From the NCBI GenBank assembly GCA_018369555.1, contig JAGZCC010000095.1, forward strand, positions 1-5,492: a stretch of DNA of 5,492 nucleotides. Reading direction: 5' to 3'. This document shows, piece by piece, positions 1 through 5,486 of this stretch. The number at the start of each line of letters is the position of its first letter. Within the stretch, counting starts at the first letter, position 1. The notes beneath the pieces were generated by a model that saw nothing but the letters and a program-made list of their open reading frames with translations, made no database searches and had not been told where the DNA came from. A program made the position numbers and the translations under genes. This stretch comes from Thomasclavelia spiroformis (GTDB taxonomy: Bacteria; Bacillota_I; Bacilli_A; Erysipelotrichales; Coprobacillaceae).

Positions 1-111
1 GTATTTTAGTCATACTGTTTTTTGTTTATATGGAGGATCTGATTTACCTAATCTGCAACATTAATAAAAACTAGTATATGTATTAACTTATTAATTTAAA
101 GTGAGTAGAAA

Positions 112-216
112 ATGAAAGGGAAAGTATCAATGAATAGGCTACTTAAAGTAGCTGCACCGGCACTTTTGGTAGCTGCTATTATTTGTCAATCAGTAGGTTT
201 TCAAGGCGTTTTAGCT
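112..216 (+). other. Signal peptide of the first GH20 protein, with two candidate starts
   Basis: Residues 1-35 have a basic start (K2, K4, R9, K12), a hydrophobic core from about residue 13 to 24 and a VLA sequence just before KDN, which fits signal peptidase I cleavage after A36 or nearby. Starting at M7 (position 130) leaves MNRLLK plus the same core, which is an equally normal signal peptide. Neither ribosome site is strong: AAAGTGAG (98-105) sits 6 bases before ATG 112 and AAAGGG (115-120) sits 9 bases before ATG 130. I keep 112 as the longest reading and regard 130 as almost equally likely. Confidence 0.75.
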
Positions 217-3200
217 AAAGATAATGTTACAACAGCATCTAGCGATCATGTTTCAAACCTTACTGATCAACAATTACAGGCATTAACAAATCCCGTTCTT
301 CAATCTTATAAAGCAGATAACAGCCATAAAGTTTGGAAAATGACTGCTGATAGTCGATTAGCTGTTCTAGCAAATCAAACTAATATCGAAAATGTAAGAT
401 TGCAAGAAGTGGTGAAATTAGTAAATTCAGAATTTGTTGAAAAAGGAATTATTTCATCTCCATTAGCAATGGTTTTTGCTCAAGAAAAAGATGTTAGTTA
501 TGGAGATATTTTAATCAATATTGATAAAACAAATCCAATTACAAATAACTCTAATAGCGAAGAAGCATATAAAATCACAATTGGAGAAGATGGAGTTCGT
601 TTAACTGGTGCCAGTGAAAATGCTGTTATGCATGGATTAAGAACAATCCAAAATTTAGCTATTACTAATGATGGTTTAGTTTACGGTGAAATCATGGATT
701 ATCCGAATGTTGCAGAACGTAGAGTACATGTTGACTGCGCTAGAAAATACATTTCTAAAGATTGGTTTATTCGCCAAATTAGAGAAATGTCTTATATGAA
801 AATGAATGCTCTTCAAATTCATTTTTCTGAAAATATGGGATTTAGAATTGAATGTGAAACTGATCCAGCTATCGTTTCTGATCAATATTTAACAAAAGTA
901 GAAGTTAGAGAAATTTTAGCAGAGGCTAAAAAATACGGTATCAAAGTTATTCCATCATTTGATAGTCCAGGTCATGTTGACCAAATTTTAAAAGCTCATC
1001 CTGAATACGGGCAAGTTAATAATAGCGGAAATCATTATAGATCTGGTTTAGATGTTACTAATCCTGAAGCCATTGCATATATCCGTAGTTTATATGATGA
1101 ATATATGGATTTATTTGAAGGATGTACTGATTTCCATATTGGTGGCGATGAGTATATGGAGTTTGACCGTCCGCCATTCACTACAGAATATAAGAGTGTA
1201 TTAAACTCTTATGCAGTTGAAAAATATGGTCAAGGATATATTTGGAAAGATGTAATTGCCGGATATATTAATGATTTAGCTGAATATGTACATGATCGTG
1301 GATTTACACCAAGAATTTGGAATGATGGTGTTTATTACGGTGAAAGCTCTTATGAAGGTGCACAAAAAATAAAAATGCATGACTATATTGGAATTGATTT
1401 CTGGTCACAAATGTCATGGAATTCAAGTATTGCAAATTTACAAACATTCATTAATAAAGGTCATGATACAATTTATAACATCAATGCAAGTTTCTTCTAT
1501 TATGTATTACGTAATGATAAACCTACTGATGGTAGAGAACAACACTCATTTGATAATTTGAATGCAGATCGTAAAATCTATAATGAATGGACACCTGGAA
1601 AATTCCAAGGTAACCCAGCTGTAGATGATAATTCTGATTTTATTAAAGGTGCTTCAATGGGAATTTGGTGTGACAATCCAAATTTATGTAGCGAAGATGT
1701 AATTACTGAAGATATTGCTGATGAATTACGTGCATTAGCTTCTAAATCATGGAATACAAGCAGTAACGCAATTATCAATTTTGATGGTTTCCAAGAAAAT
1801 TATGCTAAATTAGGTAATGTTGCTGGATTTGAAAAAGGATCTACATTACCAGATGCTGGAGAATTCTTAACAGCTGGTGATTTAGGAAAAATTACTATTC
1901 GTTTCGTAGATGAAAATAATCAAGAATTAAAACATGAAGTAATTAAATACGGAACAGTTGGTGAAAAATTTGAATTTAGTGCTGATCCTATTTATGGATA
2001 CCGTGTAATTGATAATACACCAATTACTGGTACTTACACTAAAGAAGGTGCTGTTTATATATTCACTTATGAATTATATACAGATAAGGCGGCTTTAAAT
2101 AACGAAGTAACAAATGTATTAAAAGAAAAAGATTATATCAATGAAACATTTAGTGAATATAAAACAGCATTAATAGCTGCTAAAGCTATTAATGATAAAA
2201 CTGATGCAACACAGGCAGAAGTAGATGAAGTATATGATGAACTTATCGAAGCTAAAGCAAAAGCAGTTAAAATAGAATATTATTCATTATATGTACAAAG
2301 TACATATCCACTAAAACAAGATGATTATGTTGGTGGATATGAAGCATATAAACAAGCTGTAGATGCTGGTAAAGCATTATTATCTAGCGATACTTTAAAT
2401 GCTGAGACTGCTAAAGGAGCTTATGAAGCAATTAAAACTGCTAAATCAAACTTAGTAAAACCTGATGGAAACATTCCAACAATTACCGCTACAGATAACT
2501 ATTACGAAAAGAATCAATGGTATCCAACTAAAGAATATAGTTATGAAAAAATGTTAGATAACGATTTGAATACTAAGTGCTGGTTTGGACAAGAACAAGC
2601 AGCGGATAAAGAATTTAAATTTACTTTTCCTACAGCTGTCAACATGACAAGTGTTCAGGTTATTCAGCCTTCTAATGTAGGTGATGATGCATTGAAAGCT
2701 GCTGATATCGAAGTTTCATTAGATGGTGAAACATGGACTAAAGTTGGATCAATTACTGAAAATGATTTAGATTACACAGCAACATTTGAAAAAATTGCAG
2801 TTAAATATGTAAGAGTCCGCTTAACTGAGGCTAAACCAGGCTACTGGTATCAAGTTTCTGAAGTGAAATTTGCTTATGAACAACCACAAGAAGATAACAC
2901 TTTAAGAGATATGATTAATGAAGCAGAAGCATTAGATATAAATGGTAAAGCCCCTATCTTAGTATCTAATATGGTTGATGCTCTAATTGCTGGTCAAAAA
3001 GAATATGTTAAAGGTACTACTGATACTACAACTGTAGAAACGACTTTAAGAAATGCTATCGATGCATTAAAAGATGCAGCTGATATTACTAATTTATCAG
3101 GACTGATAGAAAAAGTACAAAAATTAAATAAAGCTGATTATACAGTAGATTCATGGAATAATTTAGAAGCTGCTTATAACAAAGCATTAGAAGTTTTGGA

Positions 3201-3666
3201 AAATACAACCGCAACTCAAGAACAGGTTGATAAGGCCTGCGATGATTTAGATAGGGCTATTAATGCATTAGTTAAAGCTCCTATAGTAGCAGATAAAACT
3301 GAATTATTAAAAGCTATTGAAGCAGCTAAAGACTTAGTTGAAAAAGATTATACTTCAGAATCATGGAAGACATTACAAGATGCATTGGATGCAGCAAATA
3401 AAGTAGTGGCTAATAAAGATGCTACTCAAGAAGAAATTGATGCTGCAGTTGATGCAATCAGTGATGCAATTGATAAATTAGAAGTTAAACCTGTTGAACC
3501 AGAAAAGCCAATTGAACCTGAAAAACCAATGGATCCAGTAAAACCTGCTAAACCAAACCAACCTGCTAAACCAGGTGTAGCAACTGGTGATAATGCAAGC
3601 TTTATGGCTATTGGAACTCTTATCGCAGCAACTGCTGTTATCGCTTTGTTAAAAAAAGAAAACTAA
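112..3666 (+). CDS. Surface-anchored multidomain GH20 beta-N-acetylhexosaminidase (lacto-N-biosidase possible)
   Basis: Predicted exo-glycosidase acting outside the cell on terminal beta-GlcNAc/GalNAc of host glycans. Order of parts: signal peptide (about 1-35, likely cut after VLA); GH20 N-terminal domain (about 78-190); GH20 barrel (about 200-550) with catalytic D346-E347 in HIGGDE, HFSENMGFR (237-245), PSFDSPGH (281-288), WNDG (403-406), YYVL (463-466), NEWTPGKF (491-498) and WCDNPN (519-524); MucBP-like domain (592-655); two FIVAR-type helical units (657-782); F5/8 type C (CBM32-like) domain (787-923); three FIVAR units (929-1124); Pro/Lys/Glu wall spacer (1127-1154); VATGD, hydrophobic helix and KKEN tail. 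GH20 family retaining enzymes use substrate-assisted catalysis with the Asp-Glu pair. The size and plan (GH20, CBM32, C-terminal anchor) also resemble bifidobacterial lacto-N-biosidase LnbB, so exact specificity is open. The start is uncertain: ATG 112 follows AAAGTGAG at 98-105, but ATG 130 follows AAAGGG at 115-120 and still gives a normal signal peptide. A paralogue follows 92 bases downstream. Confidence 0.93.
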   Translation: MKGKVSMNRLLKVAAPALLVAAIICQSVGFQGVLAKDNVTTASSDHVSNLTDQQLQALTNPVLQSYKADNSHKVWKMTADSRLAVLANQTNIENVRLQEVVKLVNSEFVEKGIISSPLAMVFAQEKDVSYGDILINIDKTNPITNNSNSEEAYKITIGEDGVRLTGASENAVMHGLRTIQNLAITNDGLVYGEIMDYPNVAERRVHVDCARKYISKDWFIRQIREMSYMKMNALQIHFSENMGFRIECETDPAIVSDQYLTKVEVREILAEAKKYGIKVIPSFDSPGHVDQILKAHPEYGQVNNSGNHYRSGLDVTNPEAIAYIRSLYDEYMDLFEGCTDFHIGGDEYMEFDRPPFTTEYKSVLNSYAVEKYGQGYIWKDVIAGYINDLAEYVHDRGFTPRIWNDGVYYGESSYEGAQKIKMHDYIGIDFWSQMSWNSSIANLQTFINKGHDTIYNINASFFYYVLRNDKPTDGREQHSFDNLNADRKIYNEWTPGKFQGNPAVDDNSDFIKGASMGIWCDNPNLCSEDVITEDIADELRALASKSWNTSSNAIINFDGFQENYAKLGNVAGFEKGSTLPDAGEFLTAGDLGKITIRFVDENNQELKHEVIKYGTVGEKFEFSADPIYGYRVIDNTPITGTYTKEGAVYIFTYELYTDKAALNNEVTNVLKEKDYINETFSEYKTALIAAKAINDKTDATQAEVDEVYDELIEAKAKAVKIEYYSLYVQSTYPLKQDDYVGGYEAYKQAVDAGKALLSSDTLNAETAKGAYEAIKTAKSNLVKPDGNIPTITATDNYYEKNQWYPTKEYSYEKMLDNDLNTKCWFGQEQAADKEFKFTFPTAVNMTSVQVIQPSNVGDDALKAADIEVSLDGETWTKVGSITENDLDYTATFEKIAVKYVRVRLTEAKPGYWYQVSEVKFAYEQPQEDNTLRDMINEAEALDINGKAPILVSNMVDALIAGQKEYVKGTTDTTTVETTLRNAIDALKDAADITNLSGLIEKVQKLNKADYTVDSWNNLEAAYNKALEVLENTTATQEQVDKACDDLDRAINALVKAPIVADKTELLKAIEAAKDLVEKDYTSESWKTLQDALDAANKVVANKDATQEEIDAAVDAISDAIDKLEVKPVEPEKPIEPEKPMDPVKPAKPNQPAKPGVATGDNASFMAIGTLIAATAVIALLKKEN
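1885..2076 (+). other. MucBP-like domain of the first GH20 protein
   Basis: Residues 592-655 read ITIRFVDENNQEL, then a gap, KFEFSADPIYGYRVI, then GTYTKEGAVYIFTYEL. This is the usual MucBP layout: an opening beta strand with a V/I-x-Y/F-V-D core, a central F-x-A-x-x-I-x-GY turn, and a closing F-x-Y strand. MucBP domains are found on Gram-positive surface proteins, often with mucin adhesion, though many copies act only as spacers. The domain directly follows the GH20 barrel. The second gene has the same domain in the same place, but only its first half. Confidence 0.7.
2080..2457 (+). repeat. Two FIVAR-type helical repeat units
   Basis: Residues 657-720 and about 724-782 form two three-helix units. 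The first carries the FIVAR landmarks (KDY near the end of helix 1, ATQAEVDE before helix 3). The second is more diverged (DDYVGGYEAYKQAV, then a short loop and helix 3) and I assign it with less certainty. These units are known from Gram-positive glycosidases and surface adhesins, where they act mainly as rigid spacers. Here they separate the catalytic part from the carbohydrate-binding domain. Confidence 0.65.
2470..2880 (+). other. F5/8 type C (CBM32-like) carbohydrate-binding domain
   Basis: Residues about 787-923 have a discoidin-like pattern: an aromatic-rich opening (NQWYPTKEYS), KMLDNDLNTKCWF where the D-x-x-x-x-T-x-W type calcium/edge segment is expected, alternating strands (FKFTFPTAVNMTSVQVIQ), IEVSLDGETWTKVGSI, and closing VKYVRVRLTEA with VSEVKFAYE. 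CBM32 members often bind galactose, GalNAc or LacNAc ends, which fits a mucin or milk-glycan enzyme. The ligand cannot be read from sequence; candidate aromatics are W803, Y804, W824 and W912. Confidence 0.75.
2896..3483 (+). repeat. Three tandem FIVAR repeat units
   Basis: Residues about 929-991, 993-1055 and 1060-1124. Units two and three are clear copies of one pattern: K-x-D-Y-T-x-x-S-W-x-x-L in helix 2 and ATQE-x-(V/I)-D before helix 3 (ADYTVDSWNNLEAAY versus KDYTSESWKTLQDAL). The first unit of this block is more diverged. The unit length is about 63-67 residues, near 190-200 bases. They likely form a stalk lifting the enzyme away from the wall, and they could recombine because they are repeated. 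Confidence 0.8.
3490..3663 (+). other. Proline-rich wall spacer and LPXTG-like C-terminal anchor
   Basis: Residues 1127-1154 repeat VEPEKP-IEPEKP-MDPVKP and then PAKPNQPAKP, a typical cell-wall-spanning spacer. They are followed by GVATGD (1155-1160), a hydrophobic helix of about 18 residues (1162-1180) and the KKEN tail. This is the three-part plan of a sortase sorting signal. The pentapeptide at the cutting position would be VATGD or GVATG rather than LPXTG, with the Leu-Pro pair missing. Sortase anchoring is therefore likely but not certain; plain membrane retention by the helix is the alternative. Confidence 0.75.
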
Positions 3667-3674
3667 ATTAATTA

Positions 3675-3719
3675 ATGATAATGGACCGTAAATTATCATA
3701 AAAAGTGCGGTCCTTCTAT
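3675..3719 (+). terminator. Weak terminator-like hairpin with an interleaved second stem
   Basis: GGACCG at 3683-3688 pairs with CGGTCC at 3708-3713, extended inward by T3689-G3707 and A3690-T3706 to 8 pairs, with a 15-base loop. It starts 16 bases after the TAA of the first gene. The following bases TTCTATATGTTTATTT are T-rich but not a solid run, so termination is probably partial. A second perfect 8-pair stem, ATGATAAT (3675-3682) with ATTATCAT (3692-3699), interleaves with it. The hairpin lies upstream of the next gene, so it may let a fraction of transcripts read through. Confidence 0.5.
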
Positions 3720-3729
3720 ATGTTTATTT

Positions 3730-3745
3730 ATGTAAGCGCTTTGAT
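3730..3745. promoter_or_regulatory. CcpA cre-like operator in front of the second GH20 gene
   Basis: The 16 bases ATGTAAGCGCTTTGAT fit the Gram-positive cre consensus WTGNAANCGNWNNCWW at every fixed position except one (G3743 where C is expected), and contain the central palindrome AAGCGCTT. CcpA binding here would lie within the leader, ending one base before the ribosome site, so it would act as a roadblock or block initiation. This fits carbon catabolite repression of a glycan-degrading enzyme. It is one motif with one mismatch, so I hold it moderately. Confidence 0.45.
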
Positions 3746-3752
3746 GAGGTGG
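3746..3752 (+). promoter_or_regulatory. Strong Shine-Dalgarno site deciding the start of the second gene
   Basis: GAGGTGG lies 6 bases before ATG 3759; its GAGGTG part matches the 16S anti-Shine-Dalgarno complement perfectly. The longer open frame beginning at ATG 3705 would start inside the 3' arm of the terminator-like hairpin, has no ribosome site, and would place 18 unlikely residues before a perfect signal peptide. I therefore set the start at 3759. Confidence 0.9.
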
Positions 3753-3758
3753 AATGAT

Positions 3759-3848
3759 ATGAAAAAAATTAAAAAGCTATTGAAAATTGGACTTTCTATA
3801 GCCATTGTGATGTCTGGATTTTTAGCAACTGCTAAAGTTGCTAATGCA
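3759..3848 (+). other. Signal peptide of the second GH20 protein
   Basis: Residues 1-30: five lysines in the first nine residues (K2, K3, K5, K6, K9), a hydrophobic core from about 10 to 23 (IGLSIAIVMSGFLA), then a polar stretch ending ANA before STS. The A-x-A pattern is the standard signal peptidase I site. No lipobox cysteine is present, so this is a free secreted protein rather than a lipoprotein. Confidence 0.88.
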
Positions 3849-5486
3849 TCAACATCATTAATGACTTATCCAAATGTTCAACAATATACTAAAGAAGCGG
3901 GGCAAGATTTTACTCTTGCTGAAAATAGTCGAATTTTTGTAGTAGTAAATGAAAAAACATTAAATAATACTATTTTATTAAAAGATTTAAAATTAACTAG
4001 TTCAAATTTTGAAGCCACTGGAGTTTTAGCTAAAGCCCCAATAATAGTATTTGGTAAAGAAGAGAATGCAGTAGTTAATGATATTGTTGTTAGAATGGAA
4101 GATGTGGCTGAATTAGAAGGAAAAGCTGAAAGCTACAAATTAGATATTACTGATAAAATCACAGTAACCGCTAAAGATGAAATTGGTATTTATTATGGTT
4201 TAATGTCAGTAATTCAAATGTTAAAGATTAATGATAAAATATTAGAGAAAGGAACTGTTATTGATTATCCAGATGTTGAATTACGTTCAATGCATTTAGA
4301 CATTGCTCGTAAACCATTCTCTAAAGAATGGATAATTCGTCAAATCAAAGATTTATCTTGGCAAAAATATAATGCGGTTCAACTTCATTTTTCTGAAAAT
4401 GAAGGATTTAGAATTCAAAGTGATACTCTAGATGCAATCGAAGGATTTAAATATAAATATGATGATGTATTAAGTAAACAAGATATTTTAGATATTATTC
4501 AAGTTGCTAATGATTATCATATTGAAATCGTGCCTTCTTTAGATTCTCCAGGGCACCTGGGAGCAGTTTTACAATATCTGCCAACTGATTACAGTTGCAG
4601 AGAATTATTCCCAACTGACGACCGTCGAAATCAATGTTTTAATATCTTTACAAATCCTGAAGCTAGACAATTCTTAGTAAATTTAATGACTGAATTTATT
4701 GAATTTTTTGGTGATGCTGGATGTAAACATTTTAATATTGGCGGTGATGAGTTCTTAGCTAAATTCTCTAGTTTTAGTAATGAACAATACGGTCAAATTA
4801 TGACATATTTTAATGATATTTCTAAGATAGTTAAAGATAACGGAATGACTCCAAGAGCATGGAATGATGGTTTATTATTTGGTGATTATGAGGGTTATAC
4901 ATTGGATAGTGACATTGAAATTTGTTACTGGGCAGCTCCTGAAAACTGTGCTTCGGTAGCGGATTTTGTTGCTAATGGTAACAAAGTAATCAACTATTCT
5001 GATGTTTATATGTATTATGTACTTTCTTGGTGGTGGCAAACTAATGCAGTACCGGAAGGTGATCGTATTTATAATGAATGGCATCCTGGTAAATTCTCTA
5101 ACTTATCCGGAACAGCACAAACTTTTGAAGAACCTTATCCAGAATATGTAATGGGTGGTTCTTACGCAGTTTGGTGTGATGATCCAAATTATGAAAGCGA
5201 ACAAAGCGTAGAAGATAAAATCTATCATCGCACACGTGCAACAGCTTATAAGATGTGGAATGCGAACGATAATCAACCAGACTATGATGTTTTTAAAGCT
5301 GCTGTTGATAAATTGGGAAGAACTCCAGGCTTCAATGAGGCTTTACCTGCTCCGGGTGAAGTATTCCAGGGTGAAGATACAGCAACAGTTACTATCAAAT
5401 ATATTGATAATTTTGGTAAGACTATTGCTGCAGATGATGTGTTCTATGGTCTAAACGATAGTGAGTATCATTTTGAAGCAAAATAA
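3759..5486 (+). CDS. Second secreted GH20 beta-N-acetylhexosaminidase, C-terminally truncated in a MucBP-like domain
   Basis: Exported paralogue of the first protein, 575 residues as read. Signal peptide MKKIKKLLKIG plus hydrophobic core, cut likely after ANA (A30). The GH20 N-terminal domain spans about 55-160 and the barrel about 168-505, with LRSMHLDIARKPFSKEW (175-191), LHFSENEGFRI (209-219), PSLDSPGH (259-266), catalytic D330-E331 in NIGGDE, WNDG (368-371), YYVL (419-422), a WWW triplet (424-426), NEWHPGKF (439-446) and WCDDPN (472-477). The Asp-Glu pair is intact, so activity on beta-linked N-acetylhexosamine units is expected. The residue that is His two before GGDE in the first protein is Asn326 here. 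A MucBP-like domain begins at about 542 (VTIKYIDNFGKT) and the frame ends after FEAK, about 35 residues into a domain of about 62. There is no binding module and no anchor. Either this is a soluble enzyme with a frayed end, or the TAA at 5484-5486 is a nonsense codon in a longer gene. Start chosen from the strong ribosome site at 3746-3752. Confidence 0.9.
   Translation: MKKIKKLLKIGLSIAIVMSGFLATAKVANASTSLMTYPNVQQYTKEAGQDFTLAENSRIFVVVNEKTLNNTILLKDLKLTSSNFEATGVLAKAPIIVFGKEENAVVNDIVVRMEDVAELEGKAESYKLDITDKITVTAKDEIGIYYGLMSVIQMLKINDKILEKGTVIDYPDVELRSMHLDIARKPFSKEWIIRQIKDLSWQKYNAVQLHFSENEGFRIQSDTLDAIEGFKYKYDDVLSKQDILDIIQVANDYHIEIVPSLDSPGHLGAVLQYLPTDYSCRELFPTDDRRNQCFNIFTNPEARQFLVNLMTEFIEFFGDAGCKHFNIGGDEFLAKFSSFSNEQYGQIMTYFNDISKIVKDNGMTPRAWNDGLLFGDYEGYTLDSDIEICYWAAPENCASVADFVANGNKVINYSDVYMYYVLSWWWQTNAVPEGDRIYNEWHPGKFSNLSGTAQTFEEPYPEYVMGGSYAVWCDDPNYESEQSVEDKIYHRTRATAYKMWNANDNQPDYDVFKAAVDKLGRTPGFNEALPAPGEVFQGEDTATVTIKYIDNFGKTIAADDVFYGLNDSEYHFEAK
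5379..5486 (+). other. Interrupted MucBP-like domain at the end of the second GH20 protein
   Basis: Residues about 541-575 align with residues 592-625 of the first protein: VTIKYIDNFGKT matches ITIRFVDENNQE, and YHFEAK matches FEFSAD. The stop follows at the central turn. The two codons after TAA (TTA, TTT: Leu, Phe) match in kind the Ile627-Tyr628 that come next in the first protein once one residue is allowed for the stop codon. This hints that the coding frame once continued. The window ends two codons after the stop, so this cannot be settled here. Confidence 0.6.

Noticed and set aside
1..13. Divergent gene starting at a minus-strand ATG at 11-13
   Set aside because: Only four codons are visible and there is no purine-rich ribosome site before it on that strand.
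32..36. GGAGG motif suggesting a ribosome site in the leader
   Set aside because: No ATG, GTG or TTG stands at a working distance downstream; it overlaps an ATG at 30-32 instead. Probably chance, or codons of an upstream gene's tail.
22..82. Promoter for the first gene (TTGTTT at 22-27, CTGCAA at 53-58 with TATATG at 75-80)
   Set aside because: The -35 matches are only about 3 of 6 and the -10 is TATATG at 16 bases; not distinguishable from AT-rich background.
60..95. Inverted repeat ATTAATAA / TTATTAAT before the first gene
   Set aside because: Perfect over 8 bases but made only of A and T with a 20-base loop in an AT-rich region, so chance is likely; no stable hairpin is expected.
676..885. 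Minus-strand frame of 69 codons inside the first GH20 gene
   Set aside because: It lies opposite the conserved GH20 segment with the HFSEN motif, shows no family pattern and no ribosome site; it is a shadow of the real gene.
1379..1778. Short plus- and minus-strand frames inside the GH20 barrel region
   Set aside because: Both overlap conserved catalytic-domain coding sequence, have odd composition and no initiation signals.
3646..3682. Promoter for the second gene (TTGTTA at 3646-3651, GATAAT at 3677-3682)
   Set aside because: The spacer is 25 bases, far from the usual 16-18, and no better pair was found in the intergenic region.
3705..3758. Longer N-terminus for the second GH20 gene starting at 3705
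   Set aside because: It starts next to the 3' arm of the terminator-like hairpin, has no ribosome site, runs through the cre-like site, and would bury a perfect signal peptide behind 18 residues. ATG 3759 has GAGGTGG six bases upstream.
4875..5454. Short frames on both strands inside the second GH20 gene
   Set aside because: They overlap conserved GH20 and MucBP coding sequence and have no recognisable domain or start signal.
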